Positions 25,971-38,649 of a stretch of DNA of 64,000 nt are shown here, piece by piece. Numbering within the stretch: position 1 is the first letter of the stretch; every line of letters starts with the position of its first letter. The stretch is taken from NCBI RefSeq assembly GCF_964340395.1, contig NC_135558.1, positions 21,538,871 to 21,602,870 on the forward strand. Reading direction: 5' to 3'. This DNA comes from Glandiceps talaboti. Lineage: Eukaryota > Hemichordata > Enteropneusta > Spengelidae. Under the pieces are notes generated by a model. The model ran no database searches. It was not told where the DNA came from and worked only from the letters and a program-made list of their open reading frames with translations. Both the position numbers and the translations under genes were made by a program.

Positions 25971-27363
25971 CTATTGAGACGATGAATTCTTGACTTTACT
26001 GAGACGATAAATTCTTGACTTTACTGAAACGATGAATTCTTGACTTTACTGAGACGATGAATTCTTGACTTTACTGAAACGATGAATTCTTGACTTTACT
26101 GAGGCGATGAATTCTTGACTTTACTGAGACGATGAATTCTTGACTTTACTGAGACGATGAATTCTTGACTTTACTGAGGCGATGAATTCTTGACTTTACT
26201 GAGACGATGAATTCTTGACTTTACTGAGGCGATGAATTCTTGACTTTACTGAGACGATGAATTCTTGACTTTACTGAGGCGATGAATTCTTGACTTTACT
26301 GAGGCGATGAATTCTTGACTTTACTGAGGCGATGAATTCTTGACTTTACTGAGGCGATGAATTCTTGACTTTACTGAGGCGATGAATTCTTGACTTTACT
26401 GAGACGATGAATTCTTGACTTTACTGAGGCGATGAATTCTTGACTTTACTGAGGCGATGAATTCTTGACTTTACTGAGACGATGAATTCTTGACTTTACT
26501 GAGGCGATGAATTCTTGACTTTACTGAGGCGATGAATTCTTGACTTTACTGAGACGATGAATTCTTGACTTTACTGAGGCGATGAATTCTTGGCTTTACT
26601 GAGACGATGAATTCTTGGCTTTAGGGACCGGACAGAATTTACGGCAGGGGGTGGGCCTGGGGAGAAATTATCTCTGACTTGGTTTTTTTCCTGGCCCCCC
26701 ATCCACTGTGACCAAAATTTCACAGCCCCCCCTTTCAAAAGTATAAAAATTTCATGGCCCCCCCCCCAAAAAAAAAAGAAAAAAAGTGCACAATATCCTG
26801 CCCCCTACAATAACTAAAAAGAGTACACATTTTTTTGTTACTGTAGCACAACTGTAATATTTCTTTTGGTACTACTATTATGTTACTATTTCAGCCCAAA
26901 CAACTTAGTAGTTGTAGAGGAAGTCTTTTAGAAAACAAAACAAAATAAAACATTTTGACCATACATGTAATCATACACATGTGGTATAATCTTGTTTATT
27001 TCCCAACTAGACACCATAAGTAGTCATCACTTAATACCAAGGCATTTGATGTGGTGGTTTTAACTGTCATTCACTGATACATACACAGAAACACAGACAC
27101 AGAGTAAACACACATTCACATGCGTGATTTGTGAAAAACTGTAGTGGGGACATTTGTGGGGAGTATCTAAGGACATCACATCACCTACATAGTGTATTCA
27201 AATATCTATTTATACTCATAACACAATAACTATCTAACGTCAGACATTTGTGATGTCATGAAGTGCTAGCAAACTAAGGATTTTATGCACACTGAGGTCT
27301 GACAAATATAGCTTTCACTTTCCTACACCAAATGCATTACCAATACACATGTAAATGTAAGAC

Positions 27364-27720
<357 letters not shown>

Positions 27721-27776
27721 TTACACTCTGCCACTGCGGTATAGAGCACTGTCTTAGCAGATTGATACTCACCGAG

Positions 27777-27878
<102 letters not shown>

Positions 27879-28559
27879 TAGTATATATATTTACATATGT
27901 ATCCTTGATGGTAATTACACACTGAACCTGTTTCCATAGTGCTAAAATGTATGTATGTATGTATGTATACATATGTGTGTGTGTGTGTGTGTGTGAACAA
28001 CTTGGAGTATATAAGAGTAATTGTATCAAATTAATCTTGAGTAGTGTTTTTATGCTTCACTAAATAGGTACATACAAACGTACACACTTATCAATATCAA
28101 GTGCTATCTCATGCAATGCTAAATTTTCTAACATATTAATTTTTTCAATGACAAAATATTTCGCGCCCCCCCCCCCTTTCAAACCATGAGAATTTTCATG
28201 GCCCCCCCTTCAAGCCTCCCATTTTTTTCATGCCCCCCCCCCAATTTCTCCCCAGCCCCCCCCCCCTGCCGTAAATTCTGTCCGGTCCCTTACTGAGACG
28301 ATGAATTCTCGACTTTACAGAGACGATGAATTCTTGGCTTTACTGAGACGATGAATTCTTGACTTTACTGAGACGATGAATTCTTGGCTTTACTGAGACG
28401 ATGAATTCTTGGCTTTACTGAGACGATGAATTCTTGACTTTACTGAGGCGATGAATTCTTGACTTTACTGAAACGATGAATTCTTGACTTTACTGAGACG
28501 ATGAATTCTTGACTTTACTGAGACGATGAATTCTTGACTTTACTGAGGCTTTCTTATGA

Positions 28560-29150
28560 CAAGATCATTTTATTGTAGTCAAAGTCCATTGGCCCACAAT
28601 AAATATTGCAAATTGACAAGATAATATAGTTTACAAATCTGTTACAGTTCCATTAATTAAACACACATAAGGAAAGAATATTTACAACTCCATTGTGAAA
28701 CCTGGATCAGTTCTTATAGACAGCACGTGGTATATAAAAGCCCTGCAATATATCTACTTGTTCTGGTCTCGGTTCTTAGGGTGACCTTTTTTTTGTTTCT
28801 CATCTCCGGTGGAATAGTCAGGCGGGGCGGGCGGGCGGGCGGGCGAAATAAAAAAGGGGGGGGCAAGAAAAAAAATCTGTATTTTTTCAGTTCTATTCTC
28901 TGTCCTTTCTGTCCTGTCAGTCTCTACAAGTACAACTTCTTTTCTCTTCTCTTTATTGAATACTTGTTACAGGTCTCTTTCCTCCATTTTAGCAAGGTTG
29001 ACAAGTTCGTAGAACAACTTTGTAAGGAAATGAATACTTATCATCCTGATGGGTGTATATCTGGAGCCATGAACTATTGTGTGATTTTATCAGGAGTACT
29101 AATACATTCGTCCTATTAATAAGTGGCATTGACATCGCTAACAATTTTTT
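28560..29150. other. No supported gene; G-rich simple stretch
   Basis: Contains a GGGC-repeat/G-run segment at about 28818-28865. The 130-codon frame at 28727-29119 runs through this simple sequence and has no domain or start context. Confidence 0.4.
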
Positions 29151-29154
29151 CAAG

Positions 29155-29515
29155 TTATCCAATTTGAACTTTAGTATGTAACTTTTGAAACACTTGCGTG
29201 ATTGTCAAATTAAACCTCCTTAGTCTTTCCTGGTATGACAATTCTCTAAATCCTGGAATTAACTTGGTAGCTCTGCGTTGTACGTTCTCGATGGCAATAA
29301 TATCCTTTTTAAGGTAAGAAGCCCAAACTTGATTTGCATATTCCAGATGTGGCCTGACCCGACCTTTGTACAATAATAAAAAATTTACTTTGTCAAGATG
29401 AGCATAAGTTCTCCTTATCAGACCCATTACGGAATTGGCCTTGTTTATTTTTGTAGACATGTGACTTGAAAAGGATAGCTTATCATCCACGATTATCTCA
29501 ATCCACAGATAGTAG
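29155..29515 (-). pseudogene. LINE reverse transcriptase fragment (C-terminal part)
   Basis: An open minus-strand frame reads VDDKLSFSSHMSTKINKANS, VMGLIRRTYAHLD, LLYKGRVRPHLEYANQVW and IENVQRRATKLIPGF, then LSYQERLRRFNL. This is the familiar end of CR1/Jockey-type reverse transcriptases, after the catalytic palm. The catalytic core is missing on the 5' side (sequence before VDDKLSF no longer fits), and the frame loses similarity after LRRFNLTI, so both ends are truncated. It is a short dead insertion with no intact partner here. Confidence 0.85.
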
Positions 29516-29929
29516 TGTGACAGGCAGGGTCCCTCAATCAAGTCTGATAGCACCATAGCATGGCTGTCTCTCGTCTTAGCTGATGTCGCCGGCCAGGTAT
29601 GTGTATTGCTGCAATTACTGGTCCACGGAATTGTGAGATAGCTTCACTTCCGCTTCCATTAAAAGAGTTTGCAGTGTGTAAAAAAGATTTTGTTGTCTCA
29701 AAAGAGAGTTTGCATGCAAATAGTTTATATTACACCCACGCGCAGAGAAAGATTTGTACTTGACGAAAGTAAAATTGCGCCCTCATAGGCAGAGAGATTT
29801 ACATATTGAAATTAAACGTTACTGGTACCATGAAGTTTAGTTTTGACTTGGAATTTGAAATTTACTTGAATTGAAGAGTGATTAGCAAATCAGAAAATAA
29901 GGATTGCTCTTTGAAAAAAAAAGATTTTT

Positions 29930-30365
29930 TTCATAGTATTATAAGTTTGTTCTTGAAAGACAAAAGTTTAATACAGAATATGCAAACATTTGTTCTTGGG
30001 ATGTAATTTTTTTGTACAGGAGTATTAAAAAGATATACACTAAAAAATAAAAAATTCCTTTCAAGAATTAGAAGTTGTTCTTACGGAACAAAAGTTTTGT
30101 TTCAAAGAATTAAAAGTTTACTCATGAAAAAGAAATGTTTTCTTTCAAGAATTAAAAGTTCGTTCTTTGATAAAAAGCTTTATTCAAAAAATTAAAAGTG
30201 TGTTCTTTGGAAGGAAAGGTTTTGTTCAAAGAATTGAAAGTTTACTCTCGAAAAATAAAAGTTTCCTTTCAAGAATTCAAAGTTCATTCTTTGGAAAGTA
30301 AAGTTTAGTTCAAAGAATTAAAAGTGTGTGCTTTAGAAGGAAAAGTTGCCCAAAGAATTAAGATT
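29930..30365. repeat. Degenerate tandem repeat, about 40-bp unit
   Basis: AAGAATTAAAAGTTNNTTCT followed by TTGAAAAAAAAGTTTNTTCA-like sequence recurs about ten times with heavy divergence. Confidence 0.7.
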
Positions 30366-30367
30366 TT

Positions 30368-30702
30368 GTATTGTCGCCTTGGGGCCACCGTACTGACACG
30401 ACTCATGTGACTTACAGTCTTTGATTTACGTCATGATTAACTTTTGTTTCAGCACGTGACATAGATAATCTTTTAACCAATCATAGTTCTTCTCAATCTT
30501 ATCGTGAAAGCGAGGCTATTAACGTTTTTGGCTCTCTCGCTAAAAGTTCTGAATTTTTTAACGAACGTTCTCCTGTAAGGCTGTTGAGTTGTGTTCGACG
30601 GTGTTTACAAGTTTATAATCACCTAATAACGAGTTATCAATAAATATTCGTGTTTGCTGTTAACTACTACGAGTCTGGAGTTATTCTGATGTCTGATAAC
30701 AA
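30368..30702 (+). mobile_element. Possible solo LTR
   Basis: Starts TGTATTGTCGCCTTGGGGCC and ends TGTCTGATAACA. Inside are AATAAA (about 30640) and a downstream ACGAGTCTGGAGTTATTCTG stretch that looks like LTR R-U5 sequence. No internal retroelement region, second LTR or clear target duplication was found, so this rests on overall look only. Confidence 0.25.
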
Positions 30703-30717
30703 AGAATCAGTTCTAAA

Positions 30718-31038
<321 letters not shown>

Positions 31039-31039
31039 C

Positions 31040-31835
31040 ATAGTTTAGTAACTGTACATGTGGTCGTTTTCTACTAACTCCCCCTCTCCATCGTATAATC
31101 TTTAGCAGACAGTCAGTTCTTGGCAACGACAGTGGTAGTCTATGCTATTGGAGAGTTGGTATAAACGTGATGACGTTATTGTATTCTCAGATTGCATTCT
31201 CAAATAATTACTTTACGATGGAGGTTTAATTTGTAGTAAACTGAATGAAGTAACCAATTACAACCGCCTGTCAGTGTGTCAGTGTGTGATGGATTACTAA
31301 TGGCATTCTATGTCCACCCTTTCCCCAGCAGGAGATTTGTCTAAATTTTCGGTAGAATTTGTGCTGACCACTTGTTCACCTGACAAATCTTCATACTTGT
31401 GCTGTTTGTCATATATCTATAAACTCTAAGGTACTGTATATACTAGTTGAAAGGTTATTCTGAAAAATTTTCGATAGTAACACATCAGCAAATACGGTAG
31501 ACCATAAAACATTTATATTAAGCTTTGATCGTTAAGTCACTGTCTATCTAAGGAATAAAATACCCTCAAAAATGATGGTTAAGACACCGTCTATTTAAGG
31601 CATATGATACCCTGTAAAATGACAAAAATAGCTCCTACGTCCCCTCCCTACGTCATTACACCATTGATTATGCACATATTTGACCACACCTTGCTACCAA
31701 AGATAACCTTACAAGAAATATTTTGCTGGTACCACATTTGATGGTAAACTTCCGGATGTCCATACAGGTGTATGAAATAGAAATAGAAAATAGGAATAAC
31801 TTGCCTGCCAATAACTTTGAAGACATCATTGACGA
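31040..31835. other. No recognised feature
   Basis: Unique AT-rich DNA. No exon or repeat structure was recognised. Confidence 0.4.
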
Positions 31836-32205
31836 ATGTACATATATCGCATTGAAGATATCAATATTGATTTACACATGTCACACTGAGGAGGTTAATA
31901 TTGAATGCACACTTATCACATCGAGGAGTTTAATATTGAATGTACACATATTGCATTGGAGAGATTTATATTGAATGTAGAACTATCACATTGAGGAAAT
32001 TAATGTTGGATATACACATATCACACTGAGGAGGTTAATATTGAATGTACACATATCACATTAAGGGGGGTTAATGTTCAATGTACACACATCATATTGA
32101 GGAGGTTAATATATTAAATGTACACATATCAAATTGAACAGGTTAATATTGGGCGTACCCATATCACATTGAGGAAGTTATTATTCAATGTAGGTACACA
32201 TGCAA
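31836..32205. repeat. Degenerate tandem repeat, about 38-bp unit
   Basis: About ten diverged copies of TTAATATTGAATGTACACAT then ATCACATTGAGGAGG. The 83-codon frame across it (31723-31974) is not supported as a gene. Confidence 0.85.
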
Positions 32206-32209
32206 ACGG

Positions 32210-34690
32210 TTAGATCATTAATATACTTTATACAGCATTTTAATATATGTTTAATACCATATTTTAGACGTACATTTGTTGTGAATGAAACCAAGTTGTC
32301 ATGTTAGTGCACACTCGTCCGTATCCTTTCAAAAAGAGCACCCCATGTCATCCATATCTTAACTATTGTTTTGGAGACATATTTAAGAGTCAACAAACAA
32401 ATGCTACACATCAAAATTGATAGTGATGCATACTAATGTCCCATGCCAAATAACTTCATTCCATTCAACGATTACAAAGTCAATGATTGTGCGTCTACAA
32501 TCACCAATTTATGAGTAAATGTTGAATATTACCTTATATATCACCTCATAATGGAAAGTATTTTCGGTGCCAACAATAGGATTCCACATATTAATTGATA
32601 CATAGTGTCCTTTCAGCAAAAGTGTCATGCAGGAGAAGAATTACACATTTACTCAAACCAATCAAGTACAATAATGTGATATTCCAAGGTTTAACTATAA
32701 ATTTGCCATTTACTTGACGTGTCGTTTTTAAAACTACGATTTCATACATACAGATACGGCAGGTTCCATAAATCTGAGCTAGTTCTTTTTGACTAAATTA
32801 TGGATTTCTATTCTTTTGGTATTCAGTATGAAAACATATTAGGTATCTCATCTCTAAATTGATATGATAGGAAGATATTTCGTGTTATTGACTATCACAT
32901 CTTCAGACTGGTTGGCATCTACAGCCAGAAATGTACCCACATAATGTATAACATACACTTCAAATAAACTAAGAATTATACTATGATAGCAACATTAAGA
33001 ATTATTATGTACATATTTGACCTGAAAGGTTACGGCCAATGATAGTACATTTAGTGTCGGTTGGTAGTGTTGCTGGTAGAGCAAACGACTCACGACAACC
33101 ACTTCTGTTTTCAAAGCTGTGTTTTTAAATGAATGATCTCCAGATGGAATTGCTATCCTCTGTATATTAATGAGACGTTCTCTATCTGTAGTGAGTCTGT
33201 ATAAGTAATGGTAGTAAAGAACGAACAAGATTTTTATTATCCCTTAAAGTCAACTCACTAAGTTTAAAAAACCTTTGACCAGCATTCACCTGTTAACAGA
33301 GCATTATCAGGTGAGCATATGTAGTAACAGTAAGTATAGAAATGAATAATGATGAGTCGTATTTGCATAATTATGATTTTAAGTGGTCTAGTATATGATT
33401 TCCCATGTTAATAGAATATTGCTAAGTGGATAATTTCAATAATAATATACGCAACAAAAATGACAAATAAAATTATATGTGTATGTTTTAAATTTGCGCT
33501 AGATATTCCTTTTTTTAAAATTCTAAAGCCACCATTTTCCAATAAAATTAATACTGAAAACATATCTATATTTATGTATGCATATAAAGCTATAGGGAAT
33601 ACAACTCTTAACCCTGGGGTGATTGTTATAAAGGTTGAAAGGCCTTGGATTTGGTCCAATATGAAATGATATAGCCAGGGATTATCACAACCGTAGAGTA
33701 TGTAAATCATTCGTGATTAAATAAGATAAATATATACAACAGTCGACCTATACCTTAAATAAATGTTTGTATTGATGTTGGGGACTTGAGCTAGGGAGGT
33801 TAAGGTTTAACAAAATGGTTTGTACTGGATTAGACTCCCTAGACTAGGTTAGACTAGGTTAGTCAAGTTTAGTGTCAAGTTAGACTTTTTCATAGAATAA
33901 TCTATAGCAGTAACTAAAATGTTTGTTTTCACCCCAAAACACACTTATTTTAGGTCAATCTGGTAAAAGCAATAACATGACAATAAAATTCACACATTTT
34001 AGTATATTTCTTAAAAGACATTTTTTCAGATAGTTATCATCATTATTTACTGGTCATCTTTCATTTTAAAATTGGTCGTTGTTTATCTTCCACGGAGTTG
34101 CAGCTCCTATATTTCTCTCCTAAACAATATCTCAGGTATAAGATGTAAAGTACAAATGTTAAAACCCAGGAAATAGGGTGCTTATCCTGCTACATGCAAA
34201 GTACCAGCAAATTGTATTACTTTCTTACTTTCTTATATATATACATACACCAAATCCGTGAAACTGCCCAATTCATGAAATGTAACTTTGCTCAGTTCAT
34301 GGAATGATCAACCTTATGCAAATGAGAGTATTGATTACGATCTAAAAGGGGCCAGATTAAATTTATGGGGCTTTTGAACTGGGGTGTTGATTATCAAATT
34401 CTATATTAAAAACACAAGCTACACTGAATTATAATAAAATAAGAATTGTGAAGTGATGAGTTTGTAAATATACAGATAATAAAGTCGTTTGATTATTATT
34501 CTATTTTGTGTGTGTCCTGTAAAAGATGCTCATTTCATGTACTGGGCATATCTTACAATACCCTATTCATAACCTGGGCAACACGATTGCCTATTTCATG
34601 AACTGGGTAAAGTTACCTACCCATTTCATGAATTGGGCAATTTCACAGTGTGTAACATATGTAACAGATGTAACATATACATTTATAGAA
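32210..34690. other. 2.5 kb with no supported gene
   Basis: AT-rich DNA. Overlapping open frames on both strands at 33408-33710 have no known domain, and neither strand has better support. A short TAGACTAGGT repeat lies near 33840. Repeated CCCATTTCATGAACTGGG-like phrases occur at about 34268-34640, suggesting a small dispersed or tandem family. Confidence 0.35.
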
Positions 34691-34704
34691 GTGCATAAGG
34701 AAGG

Positions 34705-34765
34705 AGTGAAAGTCTCGATCAATAAATTCAATCCGACATTTCGAATTAATATTCTTTAACAAGGA
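34705..34765 (-). ncRNA. Hammerhead-ribozyme-like motif of a Penelope-like element
   Basis: On the minus strand: CTTGTTAAA, then stem GAAT-ATTA-ATTC, then CGAAATGTC. It aligns with 54370-54420, where the stem is GAGT-ATTG-ACTC followed by CGAAACGTC. The stem differs by a compensatory pair change (A-T to G-C), so pairing is kept. Published work reports hammerhead motifs (CUGAUGA, stem II, GAAA) in Penelope-like elements, and a Penelope-type endonuclease lies just upstream. The CUGAUGA box is degraded here, so self-cleavage is doubtful. Confidence 0.5.
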
Positions 34766-34879
34766 TAAAGACAAGATACAAATAGGACACAATCTGCCTT
34801 ACATCTATGTAACAGTGTACAAGAACGATACACTGAAAGTTCTAATAAACGGTAATTGAAAAATAGAAAGATCTTAAAA

Positions 34880-35349
34880 TCATGCGCACCATACAAAACC
34901 AAAAAATGCGCCCTGATAGAATGGAAGTATTTAGACGGTAGGGAATGACGCAAAAAGTTCATTCCATAGGGTTCTAAACTTTCCAGGCGGAAAATGATTT
35001 CATCCTCCCCCTTCGACCTCAAGTGATCTTCATCACCAGAAACCTTACAAACACCTTAAATAGACCTATCTGATACACTGTGATCGTTAGTAATGAAGTG
35101 CACAAATACAGGATACTTCCACTTTTTTTGACTAGTGAGACGGAGACGTTCCATAAAACGACGAACAGTCGAACTACATTAGTATTGTTACAAGTAAATA
35201 TGCTTCTAACAGCCACACTGTTCTTATGGCCAAAAACATGATTTAGTAGCGGCATGTACTACATAGTGAACGATCACATGGAAACGAACCAGCGTTAATC
35301 CATGTTGTATTGTATGGTCCAACATATCTCTAAGATCGGTATCACGACA

Positions 35350-35350
<1 letters not shown>
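34880..35350 (-). pseudogene. Degenerate Penelope-like GIY-YIG endonuclease region
   Basis: Frame-hopping translation of the minus strand gives [10 protein letters not shown] (about 35260-35290), [20 protein letters not shown] (about 35175-35240), HFITNDHSVSD-like sequence near 35085, VSGDEDHLRSKGEDEIIFRL and ESLEPYGMN (about 34965-35045). The order (Cys-rich linker, 'fTCnntnVvY', a 'HF..dHs' stretch, then 'E..fi..LesL.P.GmN') is the usual carboxyl end of Penelope-like proteins. The GIY-YIG core itself is too broken to see. The hammerhead-like motif follows about 150-200 bp downstream, as expected in the element's terminal repeat. It is inactive by frameshifts. Confidence 0.6.
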
Positions 35351-35352
<2 letters not shown>

Positions 35353-35428
<76 letters not shown>

Positions 35429-35479
35429 CTGTATGCACATACATACATACATACATACATACATACATACATACATACA

Positions 35480-35528
<49 letters not shown>

Positions 35529-35555
35529 TTGTGTGTGTATGTATGTATGTAAGAC
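35353..35555. repeat. (TA)n, (ACAT)n, (TA)n, (TGTA)n compound microsatellite
   Basis: TA at 35353-35426, ACAT at about 35436-35507, TA to 35528, then GT/TGTA to about 35550. All open frames of Ile-Tyr, Tyr-Val-Cys-Met or Tyr-Ile-His-Thr across it are artefacts. Confidence 0.97.
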
Positions 35556-35559
35556 ATAC

Positions 35560-35700
35560 CTTTACTAGTATTTCACACACATGTTCTATGAAAAGGAACG
35601 ATTTGTCAAGTGAAAAATAATCACGTTCACAATTGTCTCTGGCATATAGATCTAAGCGAATGTTAGAGGGCACGTTTGTTGTCAGCACTACGTAAGGAGA
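35560..35700 (-). CDS. Possible lone coding exon, unknown protein
   Basis: The minus strand is open, reading [18 protein letters not shown], then [18 protein letters not shown] and [11 protein letters not shown], and ends at GTAAAG|GTATGT, a good splice donor. The acceptor side is weak (ATAAAAAG) and no ATG precedes it. I recognise no family. The amino-acid composition is protein-like, unlike the simple repeats next to it. No partner exon was found, so it may be a relic. Confidence 0.2.
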
Positions 35701-35729
35701 GTTCTTTTTATAAAATTTAATCAAGATGG

Positions 35730-37375
35730 TCCAAGATTATAGTGAAATCATTGGAATTGATTTGGAAATCAATTTATTGCACACATCAACTCAGATAAAT
35801 AACACTAATTATATTTTAGTTCTGTTTTTAAAACCAATTTCACGAGATTTTCCCGTTTTCTTTAAGACAAGGGTGTATTGGAAAATCTTGAAACGGAGTT
35901 ATTAGTACAATTTGTATAACTGTCACTGGCACTATGAAATACTCTCCACAATGTGAAATATGTGAACACCAACATGTAAGTTTACAAAAGACTTTTTACA
36001 CCCTACACGACTCAGTAGTGTTGAATGTTGTGTACGGAATGTGTTTGTTGTGTGTTATGTATATTCAAAGGTAGAGTTCATCTAATTATACTTACAGTAA
36101 TACCATTATTATACCCTGTGATGTAAAGACTCTAAGGGACAAATATCTGAGATATTATGTACACAATGTGTCCAGAACATACAGGGAACTAAACCGAAAT
36201 AGATTGCTTATTATAATTCATGACGTCAGTGGCTATAATTCATGTTAGAGTGGGTTAGCCTCTCAAACAAGTTCTACAAACCCGAATCGTAAAAGACCCC
36301 TAACTATCTCTAATGTTTGCCTTTATTCGATATCTGAGTTCCTTCAAGTGGGTCAAATTGGATGTTACTTTGTAATTCACCGCTTATTGTAAGTAAGCTA
36401 GGCACTCTTTTAAAAAAGAATTTCCTTATAAATAGAGCATAGTTAAGGGTACACTGTCAATCGCTGAGAAGCTGTTAATTGGAATACGACTCGGTAAATA
36501 TATCATTTTTTTATTTTATAACGAAGTCATTTCAAGTCTTCAACAAGGAGTCATGTTATGTACAATTTATGACTTAGAAAATGATATACGAGCAAATGTG
36601 TACATACTACTGTACAAGGTATTTGTTTTCTTAAAAAACACAACTTGTCTCAGAGAAAAGAAAATTCATTTTCCTTTCAAGGATAGTGACAATAACTGTA
36701 TTTAGCTGATATTGTACTTCAATTAAAGTCAACTTGTATGCAGGTTTTCATGTTACAACGTAGTGGTAGTACTATGCAATCTCAAATATACACATCATTT
36801 TAAACTTATCACTGTAATCACATACTGTGAATATATATTAAATATTACTATAAAGTACTGATACCTCTAGAATACATCGATATTATCGCATGGTAAAATT
36901 TACATTATTATTCACCGAGAAGTATTTCGATGAAAGAAAGGAAAGAAGATAAAGTTCCTTAACCAAGGAATATAGTCTGGGTAGCTTTATTCCGTTAAGA
37001 GTAGTTTGTGATATTACACATTTCCTGATTCGTTCGAGTTAGTCCTTTACATTTTAAACGGGTACATCACTGTTTCTGTTTGCTGAATGTGTGTTTTAAT
37101 CAGAAACCACGTAACGAACTAACTAGGTGTTTATTAGATACTCTAATATATATATGGCGACAGTATACATGCTTTGTAATATTTATTGATAAATTATGGT
37201 CAGTTCGTAAACAGTATACTATTTGCGACTCTGTGAATGTATTGGAAAACTCTTATTTCAGAATTTACCTATTCACATTGGTTTCAAGACAAGCCTATAC
37301 TTGAATGCAACGTAATTGTAGGTTTAGGGCTCATCTTACGAATCCTTGTATTTATATATCGACACACTATCTAAA
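35730..37375. other. 1.6 kb upstream of the C1q gene, no gene seen
   Basis: AT-rich unique DNA. No exon was recognised. It presumably includes any distal regulatory sequence of the C1q gene, which cannot be identified by eye. Confidence 0.4.
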
Positions 37376-37379
37376 GTAA

Positions 37380-37385
37380 TATAAA
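37380..37385 (+). promoter_or_regulatory. TATA box of the C1q gene
   Basis: TATAAA 53 bp before the ATG. With the usual 25-30 bp to the start site, the 5' UTR would be about 25-30 nt, consistent with an intronless compact gene. Confidence 0.55.
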
Positions 37386-37437
37386 TGTTCATTGCTTTAT
37401 AGATAAAACCGTTCAAATACCAGCAAGAAGAATCACA

Positions 37438-37911
37438 ATGCTTCAATACATCACCATTGCTTGCCTCGTTCTTGTCTGTTTGGGACAGCATGCACAGGCA
37501 GGGTTTGCGGCATTCTCCGTAGCTCGTGAAACCCCATTTGGGCCTCTGTCTGCACCCACATCACTTCCCTTTGAAGTTGAATTCACCAATACCGATGGTT
37601 GTTTTGACTTGGAGACGGGAATTTTCACTGCTCCTGTAAGTGGTTATTACTACTTCAACTTCAACATTTATAAAAACAGTGACAACCCACAAGGTCCAAT
37701 AGCTATCTTGGTTGTTGAGAGTGACATGAAAGTGAGAGCAGATGAATGTTGTGGTGAAGACACGTATGACACCGCTTCTAACAGCTTGATCTATCCTATG
37801 AAAGCCGGGGACAAAGCTTGGCTACATTTCAACGACGGGAGACAGGTTTCCGCCACAATTAGGCGTGAGACAACTTTCCATGGGTTCCTGATTTCCGAAG
37901 CTTGTTTTTAA
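37438..37911 (+). CDS. Secreted C1q-domain protein, single exon
   Basis: A 157-residue protein from an ATG, with a TATA box 53 bp upstream and AATAAA three bases after the stop. Residues 1-21 are a signal peptide (hydrophobic ITIACLVLVCLG, then AQA|G cleavage). Residues 22-157 are one C1q globular domain: start 'FAAFSVAR' (23-30), the hallmark GCFDLETGIFTAPVSGYYYF (54-73), DTASNSLIYPMKAGDKAWLH (111-130) and closing FHGFLI (147-152). Its length fits the usual domain of about 130-135 residues. There is no collagen stretch or coiled coil, so it is the short secreted type. Invertebrate proteins of this class are often lectin-like pattern-recognition or matrix proteins that form trimers; this one's ligand is unknown. 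Cys55, Cys104, Cys105 and Cys156 could form disulfides. The frame is intact, so it is probably functional. Confidence 0.93.
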   Translation: MLQYITIACLVLVCLGQHAQAGFAAFSVARETPFGPLSAPTSLPFEVEFTNTDGCFDLETGIFTAPVSGYYYFNFNIYKNSDNPQGPIAILVVESDMKVRADECCGEDTYDTASNSLIYPMKAGDKAWLHFNDGRQVSATIRRETTFHGFLISEACF

Positions 37912-37913
37912 TT

Positions 37914-37919
37914 AATAAA
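37914..37919 (+). terminator. Polyadenylation signal of the C1q gene
   Basis: AATAAA overlapping the sequence just after the TAA stop, which implies a very short 3' UTR. Confidence 0.55.
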
Positions 37920-38500
37920 TGGCAAGTGAATTCAGACTCTGGTCATTCCGAAATGTAACCTATCATTTCTTTGGGTGTAGGGTTTTGAAATAGACAGTTT
38001 TCCAATATAACGTGTTTCTGAAGACTGTCCTCCCAAACTATAAGTAAAAACTGCTTTACTACATTACTTCTACGTTACATACAGTAATGTACTTCTAAAA
38101 TGGCCACTTTTAATGCTTAATGCCCATCAGAGACAAACCAAACACATCAAAATTCCACGCTGAGAGATTTGATTGCTCACATATTGTGAAAACAACCGTG
38201 TAGTTATTGCTGCTTGACACAAAATAACGAACTTTTAACAAAGGCAATGGATATTACCTGTAGTAGTTTTGACGATATATGACACTTGACAGGTTATACA
38301 GGTTTTAACCTGTACTGGAATCATCTACAAATGTACAATATTTGTTTGGAAATCGTATCATATTTAAAACAAAGTACACGTGTTATATGGGATTTGGAAA
38401 TAGAGAGACCATTTCAGAATGAGATTTGATTAAAATTAGAAATACTCCCTTACGTATGTAATATTTGTCATCACATGAGTAAGTGATTATTACTTTATAT
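37920..38500. other. No recognised feature
   Basis: AT-rich DNA downstream of the C1q gene. No second C1q copy or exon was seen. Confidence 0.4.
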
Positions 38501-38502
38501 AA

Positions 38503-38561
38503 TGTGTATGTATGTATGTATGTATGTATGTATGTATGTATGTATGTATGTATGTATGTCT

Positions 38562-38644
<83 letters not shown>
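38503..38644. repeat. (TATG)n followed by (TG)n
   Basis: Tetranucleotide repeat to about 38559, then TG to 38644. The Cys-Val open frames over it are artefacts. Confidence 0.97.
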
Positions 38645-38648
<4 letters not shown>

Positions 38649-38649
38649 A

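Noticed and set aside
33408-33710. Overlapping ORFs on both strands near 33.5 kb
   Set aside because: No known motif, no splice or promoter support, and each is the shadow of the other.
37443-37628. Minus-strand ORF opposite the C1q gene
   Set aside because: Shadow of the C1q coding sequence.
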